DNA from: Dongia_B soli
GTDB lineage: Bacteria; Pseudomonadota; Alphaproteobacteria; Dongiales; Dongiaceae
DNA length: 64,000 nt
Direction of reading: 5' to 3'
NCBI RefSeq assembly: GCF_034044715.1
Contig: NZ_JAXCLW010000002.1
Span: 310,001-374,000, forward strand
Positions 52,722 to 61,160 of this stretch are shown one piece after another (position 1 is the stretch's first letter; each line of letters opens with the position of its first letter). Position numbers and translations under genes: made by a program. The notes under the pieces are model-generated. The model was not told the DNA's origin and searched no databases. It saw nothing but the letters and a program-made list of their open reading frames with translations.

Positions 52722-52746
52722 TGCCCGATCAGGCAAAAATTGCCTG
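52722..52746. promoter_or_regulatory. Candidate enhancer for the flagellin A promoter
   Basis: CAGGCAA (52730-52736) and TTGCCTG (52740-52746) form a perfect inverted repeat with spacer AAA. It overlaps a second pair, TGCC/GGCA, at 52722-52735. The site lies about 90 bases upstream of the sigma-54 promoter, the usual place for an NtrC-type activator such as FlbD. Binding by FlbD is inferred. Confidence 0.45.
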
Positions 52747-52871
52747 GTCTATGGCTCAAAGTGGGCAAGATTTGCACGGGTAGATGGGGCCTAACCGATT
52801 GATTTCCGTATTAAAGTCTTGTTAACCACAACTTTCGTAGACTGCGCCGAATTGTCATTGGCGCGGACTCT

Positions 52872-55800
52872 ATGTCGACATTTCCGATTCAGCTCAATTT
52901 ATCCAGGGAAGCAGACTTCGCGAAACCCGTCCGTGGCGAAGCGGACAGTGCGGCAGCGGAACTCGTTCTCGATTGTTTGGTCATTGGCGAAGAAACGGAC
53001 GAGCTGGGCAGCACCGAATTTGCCCCTATAGGTGTGAAGGCACCGACGGCCGATCCGGCCGTCGAGGCGGAGATCGCCAAGCTACAGATAGCAGCACGTC
53101 TGGATCATGATGCTGGACGTAAAGCGGAACTGAAAGCGACGTTGGAAAAAATACTGTCGCTGCGGCCCGATGACGCCCGGGCCAATTTCAATCTCGGGGT
53201 GCTGTTGCGCGACGCCAGGAACTATCCTGAAGCCGAGGCCAGATTCCGCCACGCAATCCTTCACGACCCAAAGAATACCACGTACCACCTAGCCCTTGGC
53301 GAATTGATGCAGATGATGCGTCATTTGCTATTTGCTGCTGAAGCCTATGAAAATGGCCTGGCGATCGATCCCCATCATGGGACGATGCTCCGCAATCTCG
53401 TTTCTGTTCGGCAGAGGCAACGCATGCCGGATAAGGTTGCCGAGCTCAGCCGGCGGTTGCTTGCCCTTGATCCGCAGTCGGAAAGCGCGACGACGACCCT
53501 CGCCTGGGCGCTGATTTGGTTAGGCGAGGTCGAAGAAGCGGCCGAGGTGTCCAGCCGGGCTCTCAGTTTGAACCCGCAATCGATCAGATCTGCAGTGATG
53601 CTGCAGATCTGCCTCAAGCGACTGGGCCGTGTCGATGCCGCCATGGCGGCCATGCAGGACATTACCGACCGCTCTCTGGCGCTGTGGGATACGTGCGCTA
53701 TGGCGGCGGAAACCTTCGCGCAGTTCGAAGAACGTGATGTGACGGAAACCATTCTGAAAGCCGTCATCGCGAAACAGCCGGATTTCGTTCCAGCCTTGCT
53801 GCAATTGGCCCGTCACAAAATCCTGACCGGCGATGCCTTGGAAGGCGAACGCCTGATGGAGCGGGTCGCCGCACTGGACCCCGAAGAGGGGGATGCACAA
53901 ACCTCCGTCTCCCTGACAAAGATCCGTAATGGCGATTACGCAGAAGGTTGGAGCCGGCATCACTGGCGCTGGAAGCGGAGCGGATGCGAGCCGAAATGGG
54001 ACCTGCCACTCACCGAGTGGGACGGACAGCCGCTTGATAAGGGCGGCCTGGTCATTTGGCGCGAGCAGGGAATTGGCGATATGGTCATGTATGGCGCCAT
54101 GGCCATCGCTTGCCGTCCTATCGTCTCGAGAATCGCCATCGAAACGAATCCGCGGCTCGTGGCGCTGTTCCAGCGCAGCTTCCCCGATATGATCGCGTGC
54201 TATAGAGAGAAGCTACCATCCGAGTTCTGGTCGAAACACGGCATCACCGCGCATTGCCCGATCGGCGATCTGCCGCATCTTCTGAAAGTGGATATGAGCG
54301 ATTATCCGGGGCGCAGCGGCTTCCTGATTGCTGATTCCAAGCAGGTAATACGCTTACGGGAACGCTATCGGCTGCTATTCCCGGGCAAGAAGCTGATCGG
54401 TATTTCATGGCGCAGCGGTAATAGTGGCAGCGCTATTACACGCTCCGTCGAATTGCCTTTCTGGCAACCAATATTCGAAACGCCGGATTGCGCTTTCATC
54501 TCGTTGCAATACGGCAATATCGAACAGGACGTTGATGAGTTCCGGCGATCGCATGGATTTGAGGTTTATATCGATTCCGAAATCGATGCGATGAAAGACA
54601 TGGATTCATTCGCCGCCCAGGTGACGGCGATGGATCTGATCGTCTCCGTCGATAATAGTACGGTGCATATGGCCGGTGCATTGGGCAAGCCGACTTTCGT
54701 GATGATCCCGGCGGCGTCCGATTGGCGTTGGCTGCAGCCGGAACGCCGCGATACGGTTTGGTATGCCAGTCTCGAATTGTTCCGGAACAAACCGGGCCAA
54801 GACTGGTCAGCTGTTATCGCTGAGATCGCAACCCGGCTTGCCGGTTGTGAGGATGAGACGTTCGCCCGGCTTCGCCAGACGCAGTATCTGCGATCCGCGG
54901 AACAAGCCAGGGCTTTCGGCGGCAAGTATGACGCCGAACAATATTATCGCGCCATTCTGGCGGAAGCGCCCAAGCATGCCGGAGCTCTGGCCGGTCTCGG
55001 GGCGATCGCCTTGGAAACCGGGCACAATAAGGATGCAATCGGCCTGCTCGGCAGGGCCGCAACGATTGACTCGCGGCAGATCAGTTACTGGCGTGATTAC
55101 ATCAAAGCGTTGCTGTCGGAGCGAAGGATGGAGGACGCGGCCAAAGCCCTGCGTGAGGCGATGTCCGTAGATAATCGCAATCAGGAAGTCCTGCTACTCG
55201 GCATCGAGATCTATCAAGCTCTGCGTCTGCCTGAGGAGGTTGGTAATTATTGCGCGCGATTGCTGCGACTGGATCCTGAACATCGGCAGGCGAGACTATA
55301 TTTGGCGGCGTTGCAGGCGGCGAATGGCGATTTCGATACGTCGGAAACCAATTACAAAAAGGTTCTAAGCGGTCAGCCCGATGATTCGGTTGCCGCATAT
55401 GCTCTCGGTTGTCTCGCCTTGCGACGCGGCGATTATGTTGCCGGCTGGAACGGTTATCGATACCGCTTCGCTGCCGGCGTTGGCCGGGTTGGGGCCGAGC
55501 TAAAGCAACCTGACCTAACGGATGGTGTGTTGGGCGGGATGTCGTTGGGGCAGCAGAGACTTGCCATCCGCCCGGAAGCCGGCTTGCGCGATCAGATCAT
55601 GTTCAGCCGCTGGTTGAAGGCGGCCAAGCGGGAAGCTGATTTCGTCGCCGCTGAAGTGGACCCGCGCTTGATCCCGTTGCTCTCCGCTGCCATGCCCGAC
55701 ATATCATTGTTTCCCAGCGGTTCGTTCAGCGAAGAGGACGCTGCAGGCCTCGATTTGACCGGCCAGATTGCGTTGGCGGATCTCGGCGGACGGTACGGGG

Positions 55801-56372
55801 TGAATCCCGCGACATTCGGCGAGACGGTGCCATATCTGCACGTCGATCTCATCCGGGCCGCGGCATTGCGGCAGGATTATCGGGCGGCTCTCTCGAGCGA
55901 TCGTTTGATTGGCTTATGCTGGCGCGGTGGCGATCTGGCAATTCCGCTGGCCTTGTGGCGACCAATTTTGCGCATGGCTGGCTACGGCTTCGTGTCGTTG
56001 CAGCCAGGACCGGCACAGCAAGAGTTGCACGAAGTCTTCGACAGCCTGGATTTGCAGGCAGTGCGTGATCCATCCATCGATCCTCAAAGCAATTTGCGCA
56101 GTTATGCTGCGCAATTGGCGGCGATGGATTTGGTGATCGCGGTTGATGATGTGACGGCACACCTTGCCGCAGCCCTCGGCGTCACCACGGCATGTTTGGT
56201 GCCGCGTGTCGCTGATTGGCGATGGCTATCGACGGAACACCGGGAAACACCTTGGTATCCCTCCATGCGTCTCTATCGCCAGGGTGATGGAAGTGATTGG
56301 GCATCCGCAATGTCGAGCCTAGCACAGGATATGGAAGCCATGATCGAGCGCAGCAAAGGGGCGCATAAATGA
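52872..56372 (+). CDS. Tandem TPR-glycosyltransferase protein, probable flagellin glycosyltransferase
   Basis: The product has 1166 residues and two similar halves. Each half has TPR repeats and then a GT-B-type glycosyltransferase C-domain. TPR units are visible at about 85-330 (ARANFNLGVLLRDARNYPEA, AAEAYENGLAIDPHHGTMLR) and about 680-860 (EQYYRAILAEAPKHAGALAG). The transferase motifs are MDLIVSVDNSTVHMAGALGK in the first half and MDLVIAVDDVTAHLAAALGV in the second, each followed by DWRWL and a W-Y-S segment. FlmG of Caulobacter, a TPR-transferase, puts pseudaminic acid on flagellins. This gene lies between two flagellin genes. Sugar donor and target are inferred. Confidence 0.82.
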   Translation: MSTFPIQLNLSREADFAKPVRGEADSAAAELVLDCLVIGEETDELGSTEFAPIGVKAPTADPAVEAEIAKLQIAARLDHDAGRKAELKATLEKILSLRPDDARANFNLGVLLRDARNYPEAEARFRHAILHDPKNTTYHLALGELMQMMRHLLFAAEAYENGLAIDPHHGTMLRNLVSVRQRQRMPDKVAELSRRLLALDPQSESATTTLAWALIWLGEVEEAAEVSSRALSLNPQSIRSAVMLQICLKRLGRVDAAMAAMQDITDRSLALWDTCAMAAETFAQFEERDVTETILKAVIAKQPDFVPALLQLARHKILTGDALEGERLMERVAALDPEEGDAQTSVSLTKIRNGDYAEGWSRHHWRWKRSGCEPKWDLPLTEWDGQPLDKGGLVIWREQGIGDMVMYGAMAIACRPIVSRIAIETNPRLVALFQRSFPDMIACYREKLPSEFWSKHGITAHCPIGDLPHLLKVDMSDYPGRSGFLIADSKQVIRLRERYRLLFPGKKLIGISWRSGNSGSAITRSVELPFWQPIFETPDCAFISLQYGNIEQDVDEFRRSHGFEVYIDSEIDAMKDMDSFAAQVTAMDLIVSVDNSTVHMAGALGKPTFVMIPAASDWRWLQPERRDTVWYASLELFRNKPGQDWSAVIAEIATRLAGCEDETFARLRQTQYLRSAEQARAFGGKYDAEQYYRAILAEAPKHAGALAGLGAIALETGHNKDAIGLLGRAATIDSRQISYWRDYIKALLSERRMEDAAKALREAMSVDNRNQEVLLLGIEIYQALRLPEEVGNYCARLLRLDPEHRQARLYLAALQAANGDFDTSETNYKKVLSGQPDDSVAAYALGCLALRRGDYVAGWNGYRYRFAAGVGRVGAELKQPDLTDGVLGGMSLGQQRLAIRPEAGLRDQIMFSRWLKAAKREADFVAAEVDPRLIPLLSAAMPDISLFPSGSFSEEDAAGLDLTGQIALADLGGRYGVNPATFGETVPYLHVDLIRAAALRQDYRAALSSDRLIGLCWRGGDLAIPLALWRPILRMAGYGFVSLQPGPAQQELHEVFDSLDLQAVRDPSIDPQSNLRSYAAQLAAMDLVIAVDDVTAHLAAALGVTTACLVPRVADWRWLSTEHRETPWYPSMRLYRQGDGSDWASAMSSLAQDMEAMIERSKGAHK

Positions 56373-57094
56373 ATAGGGCGGAACGACGACGTCAAGCTAA
56401 ACAAGACCGGCAATCGATCAAAAAGAACGGAATGAAAACCGATGTCACGGCGCGTGCCACGATTGATCAAGCGGTAGCCAGTATGATCCAGCCGATCGTT
56501 ACGCTGTTGAACGCGCGGCGTTTCGAAGAAGCGGAAAAAGCTCTAGGTGAACTCCTCGAAGCGAGACCCAATCATCCAGAAGGATTGCACCTTTACGGAT
56601 TATTGCTCTGCCAGACCGGACGGGAAGGCCTAGGTATAGAGAAACTTCGGGCCGCGACGGAGCTGTCGCCGGAGACGGCTTTGTACTGGAATAATTTATC
56701 TACCGCGTTGTCTCGCGCGCAGCTTTTCCAGGAAAGCATGTCCGCTAGCCAAAGAGCTGTCGCCCTTGATCCAAGTTATGAGGATGCCCGACGTAACCTC
56801 GTTCAATTATTGCTGTCCGCCGATGACATGGCGGGCGCCATCATCGAGCTGGAGCGGCTGACTGCTCGGAAGCCAACTGATGCGCAAAGTTGGCATCAGC
56901 TTGCCCAATGCTACGAGGAGCAAAATAAGTTCGAATTGGCAGAAGCGGCTTATAAGAAGGTTTTGGCAGCGGAACCGGAACATATTGCCGCGATGCGCGG
57001 CCTGGCCGTGCTTTATACCAACAACTGGCAGTATGAAGCGGCCCAACGGCTGCTCCGTCAGGCGGATCAGTTGGAAAAGGCGGGACAGATCTAA
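56369..57094 (+). CDS. TPR-repeat protein next to flagellin B
   Basis: The product has 241 residues. A basic N-terminus (MNRAERRRQAKQDRQSIKKN) is followed by TPR units, such as RRFEEAEKALGELLEARPNH, GREGLGIEKLRAATELSPET, LFQESMSASQRAVALDPSYE and KFELAEAAYKKVLAAEPEHI. No catalytic domain is seen. The start overlaps the end of the TPR-glycosyltransferase gene by ATGA, so the two are translationally coupled and may act as a complex. It is convergent with flagellin B and ends before a strong hairpin. Confidence 0.85.
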   Translation: MNRAERRRQAKQDRQSIKKNGMKTDVTARATIDQAVASMIQPIVTLLNARRFEEAEKALGELLEARPNHPEGLHLYGLLLCQTGREGLGIEKLRAATELSPETALYWNNLSTALSRAQLFQESMSASQRAVALDPSYEDARRNLVQLLLSADDMAGAIIELERLTARKPTDAQSWHQLAQCYEEQNKFELAEAAYKKVLAAEPEHIAAMRGLAVLYTNNWQYEAAQRLLRQADQLEKAGQI

Positions 57095-57150
57095 TCGGTT
57101 CCGTTTCGCCAGACAGCCTAGCGCCTAATCGTTCTTTGCGTCGAAAAAAG

Positions 57151-57183
57151 AAATCGCCCGGTGGTATTTCCACCGGGCGATTT
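57151..57183 (-). terminator. Terminator of flagellin B, between convergent genes
   Basis: A perfect 14-base stem, AAATCGCCCGGTGG (57151-57164) and CCACCGGGCGATTT (57170-57183), has a five-base loop. On the minus strand it is followed by CTTTTTT, so it is a strong intrinsic terminator for flagellin B. It may also stop transcription from the TPR gene on the plus strand. Confidence 0.9.
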
Positions 57184-57196
57184 GTCTTCGAGATAA

Positions 57197-59437
57197 TTAG
57201 AACAACTTCAGGATCGCTTGCTGGGCCTGGTTAGCGAGGCTGAGGGAGATGGTGCCGAGCTGCTGTCTGGTCTGCAGCTGCAGCATGTTCGCACCTTCCT
57301 CGTTCTGGTCGGCGAGCGTGAGCTTGCCGGCACCTTCGGACAAGACGTTGGTGAAGGAGTTCGTGTAATCCAGCCGTGTCGTAATAACGTCGACGCTGGT
57401 GCCGAGCGAGGAGGCCGCCGCCCGCAGCCTCAGCGTGGCTGCATTAAGCTGGTCCATTGCATAATTGATGTCAGCTCGGTCGAGCCAGCCATTCTGCGAT
57501 TGATCGATCTGCAGTCCCTGACCATCGGTCTGTACGTTCTGGCTGACGACCGTGATCATGCTGGTATTGGTTTCGTTCAACTGCACGATCATGTTGTTTG
57601 CGTCGGTGCCATCGGTGACCTGGACCGTGGACATTGTCGCCGTCTGCCCGGTATTGGCCGCGCGGACGTCGAACTGGGCCTGATCCGGGCCGGTGAATTT
57701 GCCGATCGCGTTATACGAGACCTGGCCTTCCGAATTCGGCGGGATGGAGTAGGCGGCACCGAGGGTCAGGGTAATCTTCGCGCCGTCATTGACGCCGCCG
57801 TCAATGGTGAAGTCGATGCTGGTTGCGCCGCCCGTCAAGGGAATTTCGACAGTCGACTTGCCACCATAGCCGTCATCGAGGACGATAGTCGCGCTCGTAG
57901 TCGATGCCTGGATCGAATAGGTGAGCTTATGCGGCAAGTTGTCGGCCAGACCACCGATCGATGTCAGAGCAATAGCGCCGGCAGAGAGAGCCACACCGGA
58001 AATGCGTTCGGTGCCGTCCGCTTGCGCAGCATCGGATGCCGAAGCAATCGTCAAGCCATTCAAGCCCGTCGTGCGCAAATCAACGGTTGCATCACCGGCA
58101 TTGTCCGCAACGCCCGTGAAGGTAACGCTGCCATTCGCGGTCACGGCCTGAGTGTCGGAACCACCGGGGCCGGTCAGTGAAACGCTGTAGCTGGTGAAGC
58201 GGCCGGTGGAGAAATCGAAGTTTGCCGGATCCGCTTGGGCCGTTACTGTATATGTAGAGTCTCCAGTAATGTTGTCGGCCGAGATCGAGGGAATGCCGGC
58301 GATCGCTTCTGCGGCGCGGCCATAGCCGCCGCCAATCGTTGCCGGATAATCCGAGGAGTTCAGGAGCTTGCGTTCGTCGATTGTGAAGCGAGCCGTACCG
58401 GTATCGAAGCCCCAGGCATTCTCGCCATTGGCAAGCTTCTGCTGGCCCTCGAGATTGTCTCCGCTGCGGACGATTTTCTCGCCGATGCCATTCATATTGG
58501 TCACGGCGACGTCAAGGTCGACGAACTTCTCGATGGTCGAGGTGCCGACACCATTGGTATCCGGCACGCTGTCGATATCGTCGAAATTGATGTCAAAGTT
58601 GACATGAGTGCCGCTGGGGAACTGCGTGTCAAAATTCAGGATCTGACCGGTCGCCTTTGCCGCGGCCCATTGTGCCTGCGTGAAGGTCTTGCTGACCGTC
58701 ACATCGCCTTCGGTGACAGTGAAGGTCTTATCCTTGCCCTTGCCGCCGACATATTTGATCGTGACGGGATCGAAGTTACCCTTCGTCTTGCTCTGGAACC
58801 CGCTGATCGACAGGTTGCTGATTCCGCGTTCCTCTTCGGCATCGGCAACGTCGCTGGAATTGGCGGAAATCGCACCGGAGCCCGTGACGCTGACGACATA
58901 ATCGTCAGGCTTGGTGACATTGGTGGTATTGGCATTCGAGATGCCATCCAGCGAGTTCACAGCGCTCTTCGACGAAGAGGTAGCGTCGAGACGAAGGCCG
59001 CTACCGACCAGCAGGTTCTTACCCTGATAGGTGCTGTCCTTCGCCAGATCGTCGATCTGGCGGAGAATTTCGTTGTAGTCCTGAGCGAGGCTCTTGCGCA
59101 GGGAGACGGAATTGGCGTCATCGCCCAGGTTGTCCTGAGCTTGCTGAACCTTGCCCTTCAACTGGTCGAGCAACGTTTCAATCTGGGTAACGGCAGTATC
59201 GGCACTTTTGATCGTGCTGACCGACTGGTCCATCTGGCTCTTGAGCAGATTCAAGTCGTCGGCGCGCTGGGTCAGCCCCTTTGCCGCGAAGAAAGCAACC
59301 GGACCATCAAGGGCCGTGTTGATCTTGTTGCCGGTTGCCAAGCGCTGCTGCGTCCGGTCCATCAACGAAGTGGTCTGCTGCAGCAAAAGCAGGTTGCTGC
59401 GAATGCCAGACGTAAGGGTGATATCGTTACCAGCCAT
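57197..59437 (-). CDS. Flagellin, very large (paralogue B)
   Basis: The product has 746 residues and is a paralogue of flagellin A. It shares the N-terminal SGIRSNLLLLQQTTSLMDRT and ATGNKINTALDGPVAFFAAK stretches, and the C-terminal LTLADQNEEGANMLQLQTRQ and QLGTISLSLANQAQQAILKL. Shared landmarks inside the variable region include YQGKNLLVGSGLRLDATSSS and GVGTSTIEKFVDLDVAVTN, while parts of the centre have diverged. No cysteine is seen. It has its own sigma-54 promoter with a candidate enhancer and ends at a strong hairpin. Confidence 0.93.
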   Translation of the reverse strand: MAGNDITLTSGIRSNLLLLQQTTSLMDRTQQRLATGNKINTALDGPVAFFAAKGLTQRADDLNLLKSQMDQSVSTIKSADTAVTQIETLLDQLKGKVQQAQDNLGDDANSVSLRKSLAQDYNEILRQIDDLAKDSTYQGKNLLVGSGLRLDATSSSKSAVNSLDGISNANTTNVTKPDDYVVSVTGSGAISANSSDVADAEEERGISNLSISGFQSKTKGNFDPVTIKYVGGKGKDKTFTVTEGDVTVSKTFTQAQWAAAKATGQILNFDTQFPSGTHVNFDINFDDIDSVPDTNGVGTSTIEKFVDLDVAVTNMNGIGEKIVRSGDNLEGQQKLANGENAWGFDTGTARFTIDERKLLNSSDYPATIGGGYGRAAEAIAGIPSISADNITGDSTYTVTAQADPANFDFSTGRFTSYSVSLTGPGGSDTQAVTANGSVTFTGVADNAGDATVDLRTTGLNGLTIASASDAAQADGTERISGVALSAGAIALTSIGGLADNLPHKLTYSIQASTTSATIVLDDGYGGKSTVEIPLTGGATSIDFTIDGGVNDGAKITLTLGAAYSIPPNSEGQVSYNAIGKFTGPDQAQFDVRAANTGQTATMSTVQVTDGTDANNMIVQLNETNTSMITVVSQNVQTDGQGLQIDQSQNGWLDRADINYAMDQLNAATLRLRAAASSLGTSVDVITTRLDYTNSFTNVLSEGAGKLTLADQNEEGANMLQLQTRQQLGTISLSLANQAQQAILKLF

Positions 59438-59513
59438 GTGGGTTCTCCCAAATTGCGTATCGAGGGCTACCGTCCTTTAACGGCAGGCAACCTAAATCGG
59501 TCGAACCTGTAAT

Positions 59514-59531
59514 AAGCAAGCATCGTGCCAA
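59514..59531 (-). promoter_or_regulatory. Sigma-54 promoter of flagellin B
   Basis: On the minus strand TTGGCACGATGCTTGCTT fits the -24/-12 consensus (TTGGCACG, four bases, TTGC) with GG and GC ten bases apart. It lies about 77 bases before the flagellin ATG. This is the best sigma-54 match in the window. Confidence 0.85.
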
Positions 59532-59626
59532 GTTATAATACATTGATATGAAAAAGAATTTTTGGAAAACGAGCGTCCCGCAGGCTCGACTAGGGCAGAT
59601 TCCTACCGGAAGAAAAGGTCCTTCAA

Positions 59627-59644
59627 CCGGCGGTATTTGCCGCC
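59627..59644. promoter_or_regulatory. Candidate enhancer for the flagellin B promoter
   Basis: CCGGCGGTATTTGCCGCC contains GGCGG and CCGCC arms around six bases. It lies about 100 bases upstream of the sigma-54 promoter. The left half, CCGGCGGTA, recurs upstream of the flgI promoter at 62488-62496. Confidence 0.45.
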
Positions 59645-59842
59645 CATGAGGCGTCGACGTGAAGCAGATTTACCGGGCAGATTTTGCATGGGTGTTCGCG
59701 TTATAAGCGAATTCGTGCGCTTGACTTCTAATTTACGTCATGTAATTTGCATCATAGGCGTGGTCTACTTATGGGAAGATGGTTGTGGTGTGAGTTTTGT
59801 CCCTTGCAGCCGGGGGTCCCGTCAGAATGGAGCGCAACGGCC

Positions 59843-60346
59843 ATGAATGATATGGACATGGAAATTCGCCCCTTCTCGGGCGCTTTAAGTGCCCGGTCCG
59901 GTGCGCTTGAAGGGATATACGATCAGACCGATCAATCGCGCGCCGCAGTCATCCGCGAAGAGGGAGAGAATAGCGTGGCGGCTGCAACGGTATCTGATCC
60001 CTCAGTGTTGCGCTATGACAGCTTCCGATATGTTTACAAGCCCGATTTCGGCCGGGTCGTCCTGCTTGATCAAGACCCGATGACGGGCGAGCCGATTTCC
60101 CAAATCCCATCGCAGCGCGTGCTGGAACTTTATGCCGAGCAGCGCCGGGGTGAGACCAAATCTTCTTCGGTGCCTGGCGCGACGGAAGGGGCAGGATCTG
60201 CGGATGTGAAACGTCGTATGACGTCAGGTCAGGGTAGCGTTGCCGTTACATCGACTGCCGGCTCTCAACCGGCACATGCGGCTATTGCTCCGGCTTCCAT
60301 TGCCACCGGTGCGACAACGGCAAAACCGGTCAATATCACGATCTGA
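59843..60346 (+). CDS. FlaG-like flagellar protein
   Basis: The product has 167 residues from the ATG at 59843 (MNDMDMEIRPFSGALSARSG). The central part, FGRVVLLDQDPMTGEPISQI then PSQRVLELYAEQRRG, resembles the FlaG pattern of a short strand, D-x-x-T-G-E and a hydrophobic I-P-x-x-x-x-L-E helix. The ends are polar and low-complexity. FlaG proteins affect filament length in other bacteria, but the match is to a short motif only. It lies between flagellin B and the flgI operon, convergent with the latter. Confidence 0.6.
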   Translation: MNDMDMEIRPFSGALSARSGALEGIYDQTDQSRAAVIREEGENSVAAATVSDPSVLRYDSFRYVYKPDFGRVVLLDQDPMTGEPISQIPSQRVLELYAEQRRGETKSSSVPGATEGAGSADVKRRMTSGQGSVAVTSTAGSQPAHAAIAPASIATGATTAKPVNITI

Positions 60347-60369
60347 GCGGTTACGGGTCAGCGAACGCG

Positions 60370-60807
60370 CTAGGCTCGTTGCTGGACAGCGACTGGACCC
60401 ATTGCAGCCTGGCGGCGACTCTTGGTCAGTACGCCTCGACTGTTATAACCGGTCACCTGGGCGCGCGGTTCTTCCAAAGCATGGACGATGGCCCGCATGA
60501 CGCGCTCATTGACATCCCGCATGGCGCGTAGCGCACGAAGATTGTCTTGAACCGCAGCTTGAAATCTTTCGGTCGCTTCCACCAATTCCTGGCGCAGCAC
60601 ATCGTCAACGGCTTCACTTTCCGGTGCCGGTTCACGCAGGGCCAGGGCAAAGGCCCGATATGCATCTGCCAGGGCCATCTTATCGGATTGCAACTGACGT
60701 AGCTCTTGCGGTTTCAGGTTCCGCAGCAACTCGACTTCCCGCTCCATGCAGGCAATGAGGCGCGAGGTGATGGCAAGCAGTTCCGCGATACGTGATGACT
60801 TCGTCAT
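60370..60807 (-). CDS. FlgN-like flagellar export chaperone
   Basis: The product has 145 residues and is almost entirely helical: LLAITSRLIACMEREVELLR, PQELRQLQSDKMALADAYRA and LVEATERFQAAVQDNLRALR. This is the pattern of FlgN-type chaperones, which guard hook-junction proteins before export. Sequence identity in this family is low, so the call leans on helix pattern, size and position. Its start overlaps the end of flgJ by ATGA, in the order flgI-flgJ-flgN-like. Confidence 0.6.
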   Translation of the reverse strand: MTKSSRIAELLAITSRLIACMEREVELLRNLKPQELRQLQSDKMALADAYRAFALALREPAPESEAVDDVLRQELVEATERFQAAVQDNLRALRAMRDVNERVMRAIVHALEEPRAQVTGYNSRGVLTKSRRQAAMGPVAVQQRA

Positions 60808-61160
60808 TTCTTTGGAACCTCCTGGAGATGCAGCAATTCGCGCTGCACGGTATCGGCGACTCCGATGCCCTGGGTTTTAGCAACCATTTTGCCGTATTCA
60901 TCCAGCAGAAATGACCGAAATACACTTTCACCTTCACCGCCGCCGAATAGCGCATCCGGCTGCATATCGCCCATCATATCCGCGAAGGAATGGGTGACGA
61001 AAAACGCTTCGAAATCCTCTGCCGCTGCGCGCGATGACGCAAGGAGCCTGGGGTCAACCGAAGCGAGATCGGCAGGAACCTTATGCGCGGATACGGGACG
61101 AGTCCCGATCATCTGATGTGCGGCAACCGGCGACGCGAGCTGAAAGGCGCTATCCATCAC
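60804..61160 (-). CDS. flgJ: Rod-binding protein FlgJ (short alphaproteobacterial form)
   Basis: The product of 118 residues consists of the rod-binding domain alone: ASSRAAAEDFEAFFVTHSFA, GGGEGESVFRSFLLDEYGKM and VADTVQRELLHLQEVP. The muramidase domain found in enterobacterial FlgJ is absent, which is normal in alphaproteobacteria. It acts in rod assembly in the periplasm. The start overlaps the flgI stop by ATGA. Confidence 0.85.
   Translation of the reverse strand: MMDSAFQLASPVAAHQMIGTRPVSAHKVPADLASVDPRLLASSRAAAEDFEAFFVTHSFADMMGDMQPDALFGGGEGESVFRSFLLDEYGKMVAKTQGIGVADTVQRELLHLQEVPKK

Larger units (their letters stand above)
52544..52871. other. Intergenic regulatory region between flagellin A and the glycosyltransferase gene
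   Basis: No gene is seen in these 328 bases. They contain the flagellin leader, the sigma-54 promoter at 52628-52645 and palindromes at 52722-52746, all described separately. The part from 52750 to 52871 should hold the promoter of the divergent TPR-glycosyltransferase gene. I find no sigma-54 site with correct spacing there. Confidence 0.5.
59438..59842. other. Intergenic regulatory region upstream of flagellin B
   Basis: No gene is supported in these 405 bases. They contain the leader of flagellin B, its sigma-54 promoter (59514-59531), a candidate enhancer (59627-59644) and the promoter region of the divergent FlaG-like gene. A GGGCAGATTTTGCA stretch near 59677 looks like sigma-54 but has wrong spacing. 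Confidence 0.5.

Noticed and set aside
52762..52780. Sigma-54-like TGGGCAAGATTTGCA on the plus strand before the TPR-glycosyltransferase gene
   Set aside because: The spacing between GG and GC is nine, one short of the required ten.
57218..59512. Two long plus-strand open frames opposite flagellin B
   Set aside because: Same mirror effect as at flagellin A. Similar shadow frames at both paralogues follow from the shared biased codons, not from conserved genes.
59670..59695. Sigma-54-like GGGCAGATTTTGCA on the plus strand before the FlaG-like gene
   Set aside because: The distance between GG and GC is not ten bases, so the essential spacing is wrong.
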